Assembly: GCA_944358355.1 (NCBI GenBank)
Contig: CALVQY010000007.1
Coordinates: 1-46,390 of the forward strand
DNA: 46,390 nt
Origin: an uncultured Bacilli bacterium
GTDB taxonomy: Bacteria; Bacillota_I; Bacilli_A; RF39; UBA660
Direction: 5' to 3'
Shown: positions 24,296 to 31,466 of the stretch, piece by piece
Layout of the letters: each line of letters starts with the position of its first letter
Numbering within the stretch: the first letter of the stretch is position 1
Notes under the pieces: generated by a model
Seen by the model: only the letters and a program-made list of their open reading frames with translations
Database searches by the model: none
What the model was told of the DNA's origin: nothing
Made by a program: the position numbers and the translations under genes

Positions 24296-24827
24296 CACAC
24301 CCATCCTTTCTATATTTCCATTTAAAGCCATAACTATAATTTCTACGATTCATACAGGCTTGACTAATATTAGTAGAATTAGCTTTACTAAAATCTGTAT
24401 TATTCTTTAGCCATCTAACAGCAGAAGCTATGCTAGGAAATTCTTTTATCAAAGTGTTATTTATTCCTATCATATCTACTTTTTTCATTTTGAATTGTCT
24501 TTTATGTTGAGCTAAATTATATGTATAATGTAAACAGTTTTCTTGATGACTGACCCACTCTAAATTAGTAACTTTGTTATTTTTAGTATTACCGTCTATG
24601 TGATTAACTTCGTTTTTATCCTTTATTCTAGGAATAAATGCTTCAGCTACTAATCTGTGTATCTTTTTATGATTTCCTCGTCCTAAATTAATACATAAAT
24701 ATCCTTTCCCTACTCCATCTGATTCAGGCTTTAAAATAATATTTTTTCTTAAACTTTTAACTCTCCCAAAATTACTGACTTCATAAAGACCTTCATAGTC
24801 CTTAACTGGTCGCCATTCTTCTTTCAT
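24288..24827 (-). CDS. NUMOD4-HNH homing endonuclease
   Basis: 179 residues. The NUMOD4 module is at the start ('EEWRPVKDYEGLYEVSNFGR'), then HNH core 'NEVNHIDGNTKNNKVTNLEW' (about 85-110), then a NUMOD1-like DNA-binding end ('FPSIASAVRWLKNN'). Free-standing homing nucleases of this kind spread between phages by cutting alleles lacking them. It sits just upstream of ssb and slightly overlaps it. Confidence 0.88.
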   Translation of the reverse strand: MKEEWRPVKDYEGLYEVSNFGRVKSLRKNIILKPESDGVGKGYLCINLGRGNHKKIHRLVAEAFIPRIKDKNEVNHIDGNTKNNKVTNLEWVSHQENCLHYTYNLAQHKRQFKMKKVDMIGINNTLIKEFPSIASAVRWLKNNTDFSKANSTNISQACMNRRNYSYGFKWKYRKDGCDE

Positions 24828-24985
24828 TCTTTTTTTGCCTCTCTTTCCATTAATTTAATCATCTTAATACATAAATCTATTACCTGTTCTTTTGTGTAGA
24901 TATACTTAACTTCTGGCTCTTCTACGTGTGCCTTTATCTTCAATTTAGTAAGTTCATAGATTACGTCTTCAAAACTATCTTGCAT
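24824..24985 (-). CDS. Small phage protein
   Basis: A 53-residue ORF (MQDSFEDVIYELTKLKIKAH...) ending 'MIKLMEREAKKE'. Its ATG overlaps the end of the nuclease gene and its stop overlaps the next ATG. Charged helix; function unknown. Confidence 0.6.
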   Translation of the reverse strand: MQDSFEDVIYELTKLKIKAHVEEPEVKYIYTKEQVIDLCIKMIKLMEREAKKE

Positions 24986-25538
24986 AAGCTAACAACCTCT
25001 CTTTATCTATTCTTTCAACTTTTTCTAATTTTCCTAAATGTCCTTTAGGTAGCCACAAAACATAAAGATCTTCTACTGGCTCATCTGCTAACTCATAGTA
25101 AGAGTTTTGCCACGATACCCAATTTTTATCTAATTCAGCAGTTGTCTTAATATCGATAATGGCTAACCTACCATTAACTTTAGCCTTAATGTCTAAAGTA
25201 CCTGCATATAAGTCTTTATAAGCTACTATCTTTTCACTTTCTAAAATCTCAATGCTATACTCTTTTAATATTTCTAAATATTGCCTTATACTTTCTTCTT
25301 GATACATATCGGGATTACAATATTTCTTGATATATGCTAAAGGTCTTTTAGGCTTCTTTTTATTTATTATTTCGATATATTTATGGACATCAGTACCATA
25401 ATTTGCTTTAGCATTTAATACCTCTTTAGGTATTCCCTCGTATTTTTCTGGGAATACCTTATGAAGTATCTGTGTAACACTTGGAACGATTACACCATCA
25501 ATTAGATAAATGTGTCCATCTTCTATAAATTCAACCAT
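24975..25538 (-). CDS. PD-(D/E)XK nuclease (RecB/Cas4-like)
   Basis: 187 residues. The catalytic core is 'YAGTLDIKAKVNGRLAIIDIKTTAELD' split into D (TLD) and D-x-K (IIDIKTT) at about 113-135. An upstream 'YGTDVHKYIE' helix and 'VPSVTQIL' start match phage RecB-like exonucleases. It likely makes the single strands used by ERF annealing. Begins at ATG overlapping the upstream gene's stop. Confidence 0.85.
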   Translation of the reverse strand: MVEFIEDGHIYLIDGVIVPSVTQILHKVFPEKYEGIPKEVLNAKANYGTDVHKYIEIINKKKPKRPLAYIKKYCNPDMYQEESIRQYLEILKEYSIEILESEKIVAYKDLYAGTLDIKAKVNGRLAIIDIKTTAELDKNWVSWQNSYYELADEPVEDLYVLWLPKGHLGKLEKVERIDKERLLAYAR

Positions 25539-25858
25539 TATTTAACTGTTAACTTAACATAAGACTTAGTAGTACTATCTTTTAAATATTCTTCATAAAT
25601 ATCAGGTAATTCTTTTTTTAATTTAGTACTGTCTAATCTCTTAGATGTTCTTTCAGGGAAATAATTAATTGCTAGGCTACCGTCAGGACTAACATACTTA
25701 TCTATTCCAAGTTCTTCCATTTTTGCTAATGCTTGTTCTCTAATATTTTCCTTTAGCATATTAATTTTTAAAGCACCTCGCTCAAACTTTACAATTTGTT
25801 TAACTGCTTCATCAGCAATTACCATTTGCCCATCTTCAAATCTTACTAAATCATTCAT
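25538..25858 (-). CDS. Recombination-module protein of unknown function
   Basis: 106 residues, 'MNDLVRFEDGQMVIADEAVK' then a helical stretch and 'LDSTKLKKELPDIYEEYLKD'. Proteins of this size and pattern lie between ERF or RecT and the nuclease in many phages, sometimes likened to Gp157 accessory factors. The neighbour order supports a role in recombination. Confidence 0.6.
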   Translation of the reverse strand: MNDLVRFEDGQMVIADEAVKQIVKFERGALKINMLKENIREQALAKMEELGIDKYVSPDGSLAINYFPERTSKRLDSTKLKKELPDIYEEYLKDSTTKSYVKLTVK

Positions 25859-25859
25859 A

Positions 25860-26432
25860 TTATTTCTTCTCCTTTGCTTCTTTTATTTTTTTAATTAATT
25901 CACTAGCTTTTTTCAAACTAATATCTTCAATTTTTTCTAGATTATTTGTTTTTAAAAGTTTTTCTAATGTATCTCCAACATAATATTTTTTTAGTAACTC
26001 TATCTGCTTATCAGTAGCTTTAACATCTTTAGAATTATTACTTCCACTTTGTGCATCAAACATATCATTTTCAATTATGTCAAAAGCACTCATATATAAA
26101 TATCTTCTAGAATAGGTTTCTACACCACCCAAAGCTTGGATCTGATTACAACCTTTAAGCTCTAATGTTCTCATAGGACTTGTATATTCTTCTCTTTGAT
26201 CAGGCTTATCACTATTGATAATAGTTAACTTTGCCTCTTCGTTATTAAATGTTATTTTTGTGAATAAACCCACTTCATTACATAGATTTATAATGGTTGG
26301 TGTAAAATCTGCTAATTCATAATATTTAAATCCTGCATATTTGTTTTCTCCTGTTTTTCTTAAATTCGCTTCTAATAATTTTTGTTTTACTAATTGTATT
26401 TTTTTATAAATACTCATATTTGTATAATCCAT
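25860..26432 (-). CDS. erf: ERF-family single-strand annealing protein
   Basis: 190 residues with the ERF core: 'MSIYKKIQLVKQKLLEANLR', 'KYAGFKYYELADFTPTIINL' and 'GGVETYSRRYLYMSAFDI' (about 5-110). A linker and a C-terminal helical region follow. It pairs complementary single strands for phage recombination or circularisation. The gene order ERF, accessory, nuclease, SSB is the usual phage recombination set. Confidence 0.9.
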   Translation of the reverse strand: MDYTNMSIYKKIQLVKQKLLEANLRKTGENKYAGFKYYELADFTPTIINLCNEVGLFTKITFNNEEAKLTIINSDKPDQREEYTSPMRTLELKGCNQIQALGGVETYSRRYLYMSAFDIIENDMFDAQSGSNNSKDVKATDKQIELLKKYYVGDTLEKLLKTNNLEKIEDISLKKASELIKKIKEAKEKK

Positions 26433-26443
26433 AATCTAACCTC

Positions 26444-26689
26444 CTAAACAAAATCTCTTTGACTAACACCATATACTTCATAAGAACTTTTAGGTGTATA
26501 GAAGTCCTCTTTAATTTGTTCTTGACTTCTTAGTTCATCTCTTAAATCTTCGTTTTCATATTCTAATTCTTGAATTTTATCATCTTGTTCTAAAAGCTTA
26601 TCTACTATATCTTCCATAGTTATTAAGTCTTTAGTAAATAGATCTGCTATATCTGTATTTTTAATATTAAAAGTTGTTTCTACCATCAT
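26444..26689 (-). CDS. Small coiled-coil protein
   Basis: 81 residues; a coiled coil ('KLLEQDDKIQELEYENEDLR') in the middle and a short 'SSYEVYGVSQRDFV' end. Function unknown; coupled with neighbours. Confidence 0.6.
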   Translation of the reverse strand: MMVETTFNIKNTDIADLFTKDLITMEDIVDKLLEQDDKIQELEYENEDLRDELRSQEQIKEDFYTPKSSYEVYGVSQRDFV

Positions 26690-26970
26690 TATTCTCCTTT
26701 CTTTTTATTTGAAACAAAAGTAACTTTTTCTGCAACTATTTCTAAATTTTTCCCATTACTTTGAACTCTACCTCTAATTCCAATAATGTCTCCTAATACA
26801 CAAAATTCACTAAAAGGGTTAAATTGTTCTCTATACATTTTGCATTCAATATAATCTGTCTCATATTCGCCCTCTGCATTTTTAAATGAACGTGGTACTG
26901 CCAATGTAACAGTTCTATCTTCGCTATTAATTTCAATTATTCTTCCTACTAAATTAAGCTGATTTAACAT
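26689..26970 (-). CDS. Second SSB-like OB-fold protein
   Basis: 93 residues: 'MLNQLNLVGRIIEINSEDRT' and 'DIIGIRGRVQSNGKNLEIVA' are strands of a single-strand-binding OB fold. It is shorter than the SSB at 23.8 kb and lacks an acidic tip. It could bind specific DNA structures or replace SSB in replication. Confidence 0.75.
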   Translation of the reverse strand: MLNQLNLVGRIIEINSEDRTVTLAVPRSFKNAEGEYETDYIECKMYREQFNPFSEFCVLGDIIGIRGRVQSNGKNLEIVAEKVTFVSNKKKGE

Positions 26971-27171
26971 TTACTTCATCTCCTTCTTCATTTTTTCGAT
27001 TCTCTTTCTACGATACTCAAGTAACTCATCTTTCTGCGAATCTAACTTTTCTTGAAGAGCAATTACTTTATCTTGAAGTACTACTACTTTGGCTAACAAA
27101 TCTACTCGCTCATCTTTTAAAGACTCATACTTAAGCTCTAGTGTATTCTTTTTAATTTTCTTCTTTAACAT
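26971..27171 (-). CDS. Small basic coiled-coil protein
   Basis: 66 residues of lysine- and glutamate-rich heptads (VVLQDKVIALQEKLDSQKDE). ATG overlaps the next upstream ORF. Function unknown. Confidence 0.55.
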   Translation of the reverse strand: MLKKKIKKNTLELKYESLKDERVDLLAKVVVLQDKVIALQEKLDSQKDELLEYRRKRIEKMKKEMK

Positions 27172-27289
27172 TTAATTTCTCCTCTAAATAATCAATTTGA
27201 TTTTTATAACTTTCTAATTTAGTTTCTGCATACATTTTCTTGTAATAAAGCAATGCATCTGCTAAAGCTATTCTTAATCTATCTTCCAT
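27152..27289 (-). CDS. Small coiled protein
   Basis: 45 residues, MEDRLRIALADALLYYKKMY then a charged helix. Starts at ATG behind GGAGGG and overlaps both the helicase gene end and the downstream start. Function unknown. Confidence 0.6.
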   Translation of the reverse strand: MEDRLRIALADALLYYKKMYAETKLESYKNQIDYLEEKLNVKEEN

Positions 27290-28517
27290 AATCTGATCCC
27301 TCCTCAAATATTTGCTTAACTTTGTCATATTGCATTTTTAATATTCCAGTAGCACCACTATCGTTTTTGCAAATATCAACGTTCATTAGTGGCCTTAAAT
27401 CTTCTTTGCTAGAGTTCTTATCACGATATAGTAGTATTATTTTTCTAGCACTATTTTCTAACTCTCCTGAGTCTTTAAGCATTGATAAACTTAATTCTTC
27501 ACTGTTATAAGCACTTCTATTTAACTGACTAGCTCCAATTATGGTGCAGTCGTATTCTAAACATATAAGTCTTAAGTTCTTCATTATCTCTGTCATCTGT
27601 TCATAAAGAGAAGTCTTACCATTTATTCTTACTAAACCTAAATGGTCAATAAATATAACTGTATGTCTTGAATTATCTTTCTTTTTACTCACAACTGCTC
27701 TAATATCAGACAAGTTATTTACTTGATGTTCTATAATTACACCTTTATCAGCTATAGACTTTATAGTCTCTCTTACTAAATCTACTTGATAACCAGTAAC
27801 TGGATTATTAACGTTATCTACTGGTATATTGCTATTTATGGCTATTAGACGTCTATAAATAGATGGTTTAGACATTTCCATATTGAAGTAGATACATTGA
27901 TAATCAGTCATTAAATCACTCATTAAATTAAGCATAAAACCTGTTTTACCAGTTCCAGTCATAGAGCCTATTACTAGTAGATCGTTTTGAGATAGTTTAA
28001 GTATCTTACTCATCTTCTTGAATTTGTTAAACTTAATCTGCTTTTGTTCAACTATGTTTTCTGATAGTTCTTTAACTGTTAGAACATTGCTATTTTTAGT
28101 TATTCTAATTTCATCTAGTTTTTTCATCTGTTGCATAAAACTGTCATAGTCTATCTTTTTCTCTCTAAGCTCTTTGTTCTTAACTTTGATAATATCTTCT
28201 TTTAAATATTTGATAATACTCTCTTCTGCTAGATTTAACTGCTCTCTCCAAGCTTTATCATAGTAGAAAGTGTGAGTTAATAATTCTACATAAAGCAAAG
28301 TATCAAAATCTTGATGATGTTTTTGCATAAATGCAGGAGATACTATTTTCTCTTTTTGATAAGACTCTATTGCATAAGCTAACATTTTTGCTAAGTCCTT
28401 ATCTCTTAAATATTTAGGCTTTATTGATAAACAATCTATTACCTCGTTTTTATTAAGAACTAGTGCTACTAATTCTCTTTCTATCTCATCTCTATTATTT
28501 TCAGATATTTCTAACAT
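27279..28517 (-). CDS. Replicative DNA helicase, DnaB-like
   Basis: 412 residues. The N-terminal domain (about 1-110) matches DnaB primase-binding helices ('VALVLNKNEVIDCLSIKPKY'). The RecA-type motor has Walker A 'IGSMTGTGKTGFMLNL' (about 185-200), 'QCIYFNMEMS', Walker B 'VIFIDHLGLV' and 'IGASQLNRSA'. It unwinds phage DNA at the fork and is loaded by the neighbouring initiator. Confidence 0.93.
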   Translation of the reverse strand: MLEISENNRDEIERELVALVLNKNEVIDCLSIKPKYLRDKDLAKMLAYAIESYQKEKIVSPAFMQKHHQDFDTLLYVELLTHTFYYDKAWREQLNLAEESIIKYLKEDIIKVKNKELREKKIDYDSFMQQMKKLDEIRITKNSNVLTVKELSENIVEQKQIKFNKFKKMSKILKLSQNDLLVIGSMTGTGKTGFMLNLMSDLMTDYQCIYFNMEMSKPSIYRRLIAINSNIPVDNVNNPVTGYQVDLVRETIKSIADKGVIIEHQVNNLSDIRAVVSKKKDNSRHTVIFIDHLGLVRINGKTSLYEQMTEIMKNLRLICLEYDCTIIGASQLNRSAYNSEELSLSMLKDSGELENSARKIILLYRDKNSSKEDLRPLMNVDICKNDSGATGILKMQYDKVKQIFEEGSDYGR

Positions 28518-29206
28518 CAGAATATTCTCCTACCCTCAGTACTAAAAGTGTCGCTATAAACTGGTTTCTTCTTTTCTTCTTTCAGTTCATAAATACCTTT
28601 CCACGAGTTCTCTATGCTATTTTCTATCATCTTGATTTTAGTTTTATCATCATACTTAGATAATTTATTAATTAGTAAAGTAATAGCTCTATCACTGTTA
28701 ACTGCTTTTATCTTCTTTCTCATTGATAAGAAATCTTTAAATAAAGCATCCAATTCTTCATTATCAAAATAAGAAGAAGGGATTATAGGGTTATTATTAT
28801 TTATATCTGTATTTATATTTGTATTTATATTTGGTATAGGTTTCACATTTTCGTCATTTCGATTTGACAAATTTGTCATTTCGATTTTACAATTTTGTAA
28901 AATGGAATACCCCAATTTTGTGATAGCATACCAAGATGTTCTATCATAAGTAACTTTGTTATAATTACCTTTAACTATAAGTCCTTTATCTATTAATTTT
29001 TTTAGAGAATATTCTATTTGTCTTTTTGATAAATATGGGAATAATTCTGCAAATGCTTTAGTACTGTTATATGTCCAATAATTATCATCATAAAAGTATT
29101 TGTTATTTGCTTTATTTTTTAATATCCAGTAATAAATATGTTTCAATAATATAGCTTCTACTATTCCATATTCTTTTGCTATTTCTACATTAAATGAGTG
29201 TTCCAT
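28517..29206 (-). CDS. Winged-helix replication initiator/helicase loader (DnaD-like)
   Basis: 229 residues. Residues 1-110 form a winged helix ('EAILLKHIYYWILKNKA', 'LSKRQIEYSLKKLIDKGLIV', 'TSWYAITKLG'). A linker with NINTNINTDINNNN follows, then a C-terminal helical domain ('RAITLLINKLSKYDDKTK', 'NSIENSWKGIYEL') like DnaD/DnaB2 loaders. Paired with the helicase gene downstream. Repeats inside the gene (28,853-28,902) look like its binding sites. Confidence 0.85.
   Translation of the reverse strand: MEHSFNVEIAKEYGIVEAILLKHIYYWILKNKANNKYFYDDNYWTYNSTKAFAELFPYLSKRQIEYSLKKLIDKGLIVKGNYNKVTYDRTSWYAITKLGYSILQNCKIEMTNLSNRNDENVKPIPNINTNINTDINNNNPIIPSSYFDNEELDALFKDFLSMRKKIKAVNSDRAITLLINKLSKYDDKTKIKMIENSIENSWKGIYELKEEKKKPVYSDTFSTEGRRIF
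28853..28902. repeat. Candidate replication origin inside the initiator gene
   Basis: Two 16-bp direct repeats (28,853-28,868 and 28,875-28,890; one mismatch) are 22 bp apart. They overlap a perfect 14-bp palindrome, TGACAAATTTGTCA (28,865-28,878), and are followed by TTTTACAA/TTGTAAAA (28,885-28,902). A very AT-rich run with repeated 'tgtatttatatt' units lies at 28,790-28,840. Confidence 0.55.
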
Positions 29207-29217
29207 ATATGCACCTC

Positions 29218-29409
29218 TTATAGTGGTAAATTCTCAATTACAGAGATTAAAGTCATAATACCTAAAGAGAATATAGTAGCTCCACCAAATAGAACAATAT
29301 AAGATAAAATTGTATCTATTTTACTTTCCTTTTTCTTGTTTAAATTATCTTCTCTTACTCTTCTTTTGTTTTCATGTAATATTTCTAACATTTTTTGACT
29401 TTCTGTCAT
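29218..29409 (-). CDS. Small membrane protein
   Basis: 63 residues: basic coiled N-half, then one membrane span 'TILSYIVLFGGATIFSLGIM' (about 33-58). AAAGGAGG site. It is the first gene after a terminator, so it may start the replication operon. Function unknown. Confidence 0.6.
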   Translation of the reverse strand: MTESQKMLEILHENKRRVREDNLNKKKESKIDTILSYIVLFGGATIFSLGIMTLISVIENLPL

Positions 29410-29428
29410 TTAAAATTCCTCCTTTTTA

Positions 29429-29457
29429 TTGATTTTTGTTCGATAAAGTGTTATAAT
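29429..29457 (+). promoter_or_regulatory. Sigma-A-like promoter reading rightward
   Basis: TTGATT, 17 bases, TATAAT. It shares TTGATTTTTG with the promoter at 29,927. It would transcribe antisense to the two small regulator genes. Could be chance in AT-rich DNA. Confidence 0.4.
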
Positions 29458-29463
29458 AAAGCC

Positions 29464-29490
29464 GAAAAACTTAATAATGTTTTTTATTAA
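29464..29490 (-). terminator. Terminator after the small DNA-binding gene
   Basis: TTAATAA and TTATTAA form a seven-pair stem followed by GTTTTTC on the transcribed strand, overlapping the stop at 29,487. Confidence 0.6.
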
Positions 29491-29708
29491 AGAGAATTGT
29501 CAGAGTTGGTAGCTTCGATATTCTCTTTTTTTGTTACCTTAATTCCAGTGTACTCTTCAAATAGCTTTGGACTTATGTAGTATCTACACTTACCTTGTGG
29601 GTTCTTTTTAACACTCCCTATTGGTAATAAATTCCTTTGCATTTGAATTCTTACGAACTGTGGAGATACACCCATAAGTCTAGCTGCTTCTTTTACTGTA
29701 ATATTCAC
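29487..29708 (-). CDS. Excisionase-like helix-turn-helix protein
   Basis: 73 residues from GTG 29,708, seven bases after GGAGG. 'ITVKEAARLMGVSPQFVRIQ' followed by 'LLPIGSVKKNPQGKCRYYIS' is a MerR/Xis-type winged helix. It may act as excisionase or early regulator. An ATG at 29,729 lies upstream of the ribosome binding site and is not preferred. Confidence 0.75.
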   Translation of the reverse strand: MNITVKEAARLMGVSPQFVRIQMQRNLLPIGSVKKNPQGKCRYYISPKLFEEYTGIKVTKKENIEATNSDNSL

Positions 29709-29721
29709 TTTCTCACCTCCT

Positions 29722-29913
29722 TTACTCATAAAACCTAGTCCAACTAAAATTTAAAATATCTGCTATTTTCTTGGCTAATTCTGGTTTAGGTCTTCTCTTT
29801 CCACTTTCAATGTAGTTATACATTTGAGAAGTAACATTCACTAATCTAGCAATTTCTGATTGTGACATTCCTTTTCTCTCACGTTTTTCAATTAGCCAAT
29901 CTCTTCTTTTCAA
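29722..29913 (-). CDS. Cro-like helix-turn-helix regulator
   Basis: 63 residues from TTG 29,913, seven bases after GGAGG: (M)KRRDWLIEKRERKGMSQSEI then 'ARLVNVTSQMYNYIESGKRR'. A classic XRE fold and first gene of the leftward early operon, divergent from the repressor; a Cro role is likely. Confidence 0.8.
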   Translation of the reverse strand: MKRRDWLIEKRERKGMSQSEIARLVNVTSQMYNYIESGKRRPKPELAKKIADILNFSWTRFYE

Positions 29914-29926
29914 ATTTTCACCTCCC

Positions 29927-29955
29927 TTGATTTTTGAAACGTCATGTTGTATAAT
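29927..29955 (+). promoter_or_regulatory. Rightward promoter of the small-peptide transcript
   Basis: TTGATT, 17 bases, TATAAT: a near-consensus sigma-A promoter. The transcript would start about 29,962, cover two small reading frames and end at the strong terminator 30,203-30,246. Confidence 0.65.
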
Positions 29956-29987
29956 ATTCACATCCAAAAAGGAAAGGAGGAATGCCA

Positions 29988-30086
29988 AAGGCATATATTA
30001 ACTCTTGTGGGTTCCATCTCTATTTTGCAGAAAGGAGGTGGAATAAAGAGGAAAGTTTTGCTAAAGCTATTAGAAATCATTACTAG
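29988..30086 (+). CDS. Small peptide, possible AAG start (peptide 1)
   Basis: GGAGG at 29,976-29,980 is followed after exactly seven bases by AAG 29,988, giving 32 residues: (start)AYINSCGFHLYFAERRWNKE... ending 'AKAIRNHY'. An in-frame ATG at 29,982 is only one base from GGAGG, though it could use the weaker AAGGA further upstream, so the start is open. Aromatic and basic; no homologue recognised. Confidence 0.45.
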   Translation, partial: KAYINSCGFHLYFAERRWNKEESFAKAIRNHY

Positions 30087-30150
30087 TTCATTAATAACTG
30101 TTAATGTTTATAATGTAACTATTAATGTTTCAAATGATATTAATAAATAA
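30046..30150 (+). CDS. Small hydrophobic peptide, possible AAG start (peptide 2)
   Basis: An extended ribosome binding site (AGAAAGGAGGTG) precedes AAG 30,046 by seven bases after GGAGG. Reading from it gives 34 residues: (start)RKVLLKLLEIITSSLITVN then 'VYNVTINVSNDINK'. There is no ATG or GTG in frame; the only TTG is four codons in. Basic start, hydrophobic middle. The transcript ends at a good terminator, which supports a real gene. Confidence 0.5.
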   Translation, partial: KRKVLLKLLEIITSSLITVNVYNVTINVSNDINK

Positions 30151-30202
30151 GGCTTTATTTAAGCTTATCTTCCCCACAGTCCTTTTTGGATAATTTGTTT
30201 TG

Positions 30203-30246
30203 GAAATCAAGTTCGTTTGGCGACGGTGGCTTGATTTCTTTTTTTG
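30203..30246 (+). terminator. Strong intrinsic terminator
   Basis: GAAATCAAG and CTTGATTTC, nine perfect pairs, then eight Ts. It ends the small-peptide transcript before the repressor gene. The segment 30,151-30,202 shows nothing else. Confidence 0.92.
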
Positions 30247-30316
30247 TAATCTTTTCTTCACTACTTTTTGATTACATATTCATTGTACTACAACCTTAAG
30301 TTTCAGTCAAGAGTTT

Positions 30317-30335
30317 TTTAGAATTTTTTTCTAAA
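30317..30335. promoter_or_regulatory. Possible repressor operator
   Basis: Inverted repeat TTTAGAA-5-TTCTAAA just upstream of the repressor's -10. Its position would suit self-control. Confidence 0.4.
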
Positions 30336-30361
30336 TATTTTTTTCTTTAAACTTTTAGTTG

Positions 30362-30367
30362 TATAAT
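30362..30367 (+). promoter_or_regulatory. -10 box of the repressor promoter
   Basis: TATAAT 22 bases before the repressor ATG, with GAGGTGG between. The -35 is T-rich and poor, suggesting help from the repressor itself. Confidence 0.5.
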
Positions 30368-30388
30368 TATAGAAAGTGAGGTGGAAAT

Positions 30389-30772
30389 ATGTTTGGCGAA
30401 AAACTTCAAGCTTTACTAGATGATAATGATATATCTCAAAGTAAACTTGCTGGAGAATTAGACGTAACATCCCAAGCTGTGAGTAAATGGTGTAACAACT
30501 TAGCTCAACCAGACCATGATACACTAAAAAAAATAGCAAATAAATTCAATGTTTCAATAGACTATTTACTAGGCAATGAACTTAACGATAAAACAATTGA
30601 CAATATGGAAGAAAATAAAGAATTGTTAAGTAAAGTGTCAACTGAATTGCAAGACCCAACTATGAAAGCTTTATATAGTAAAGCTAGTGAACTAAAAAAT
30701 GAACGTGATAGAAGAATGGTCTTAAATGTAATAAATAGTTTTATTGAAGATGTAGATAATAGAGATAATTAG
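30389..30772 (+). CDS. Lysogeny repressor, ImmR-like
   Basis: 127 residues. XRE helix-turn-helix at the start ('ISQSKLAGELDVTSQAVSKW', then 'PDHDTLKKIANKFNVSIDYL'), and a helical C-terminal part without the LexA-type serine-lysine protease. Followed by an ImmA-type protease gene, as in ICEBs1 and many phages, where ImmA cuts ImmR to induce. The start has GAGGTGG. Confidence 0.85.
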   Translation: MFGEKLQALLDDNDISQSKLAGELDVTSQAVSKWCNNLAQPDHDTLKKIANKFNVSIDYLLGNELNDKTIDNMEENKELLSKVSTELQDPTMKALYSKASELKNERDRRMVLNVINSFIEDVDNRDN

Positions 30773-30813
30773 CACAATGCAGTATCCGTGCTTTTTATAA
30801 ATTTTCACAAGAT

Positions 30814-31134
30814 ATGGAGGGAGATGGATATGTAGTGTTATTAGCTTTATTAGAGGGAGAAATAGACCAAAATGAGTATATGTATCTTAATAATATAGAA
30901 TTAAGGTATGTAAGACTCCCTAGTTATGTTTATGGGCTTATTTATAAGCATAAAGATATATTTCTTATTGCTATAAATAGGAGTCTTTCTCAAGAAAAGA
31001 AAAAGAAGACTATTCTACATGAACTAGCTCATTTTGAACTTAAACATTATGATAAAGAAGTGTTTGAGTTCAAAATTGAGGATTTAGAAGACGAAGCAGA
31101 TAAATATGTTAATTTCTTAATAGGAAAGGAGTAA
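30814..31134 (+). CDS. ImmA/IrrE-type metalloprotease
   Basis: 106 residues with the zinc motif HELAHF (about 70-75) and a downstream 'LEDEADKYVNFLIG' glutamate helix. It would cleave the adjacent repressor when DNA damage or another signal arrives. The start is uncertain: ATG 30,814 has no good ribosome binding site, while GTG 30,835 lies 11 bases after GGAG. A small hairpin with Ts (30,771-30,796) separates it from the repressor. Confidence 0.88.
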   Translation: MEGDGYVVLLALLEGEIDQNEYMYLNNIELRYVRLPSYVYGLIYKHKDIFLIAINRSLSQEKKKKTILHELAHFELKHYDKEVFEFKIEDLEDEADKYVNFLIGKE

Positions 31135-31137
31135 ATT

Positions 31138-31431
31138 ATGGGATTATTTACTAATTCACAAACTGCTGTTGCAGAAACTGTTTATGAAAAAACAAAACAA
31201 TATTTAAAACCTAAAGACGGAAAAGTACATTTACTTATGATTAATAGTTTTAGTAAGTTTGCAAATCAAAACTTTGAATGCGAAGATAAATATACAACAC
31301 AATTAAATGTTATATTAGAAGGTTTGCAAACTGATGGTTATGAAATAGTAGATATAAAATTTAATTCACTAATGGGACAAGGTCTCACAGGTACTGCTGA
31401 AGGATTTCATACAATAATTTTATACAAGTAA
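31138..31431 (+). CDS. Small conserved lysogeny-module protein
   Basis: 97 residues, alpha/beta, ending 'VDIKFNSLMGQGLTGTAEGF' and 'HTIILYK'. Proteins with this 'GY-I-D-KF-SL-GQGL--TAEGFHT' ending recur next to phage repressor or integrase genes, role unknown. Normal ATG behind AAGGAG. Confidence 0.65.
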   Translation: MGLFTNSQTAVAETVYEKTKQYLKPKDGKVHLLMINSFSKFANQNFECEDKYTTQLNVILEGLQTDGYEIVDIKFNSLMGQGLTGTAEGFHTIILYK

Positions 31432-31449
31432 GAGCATAGCTCTTTTTTT
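31430..31449 (+). terminator. Terminator before the integrase
   Basis: AAGAGC-ATA-GCTCTT then a run of Ts. It separates the repressor unit from the integrase. Confidence 0.85.
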
Positions 31450-31466
31450 ATACAGGGAGGTGCGAA

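Noticed and set aside
28800..28840. CRISPR-like repeats from repeated tgtatttatatt units
   Set aside because: Units are short, overlapping and encode the Asn-Thr-Ile linker of the initiator; no repeat-spacer pattern.
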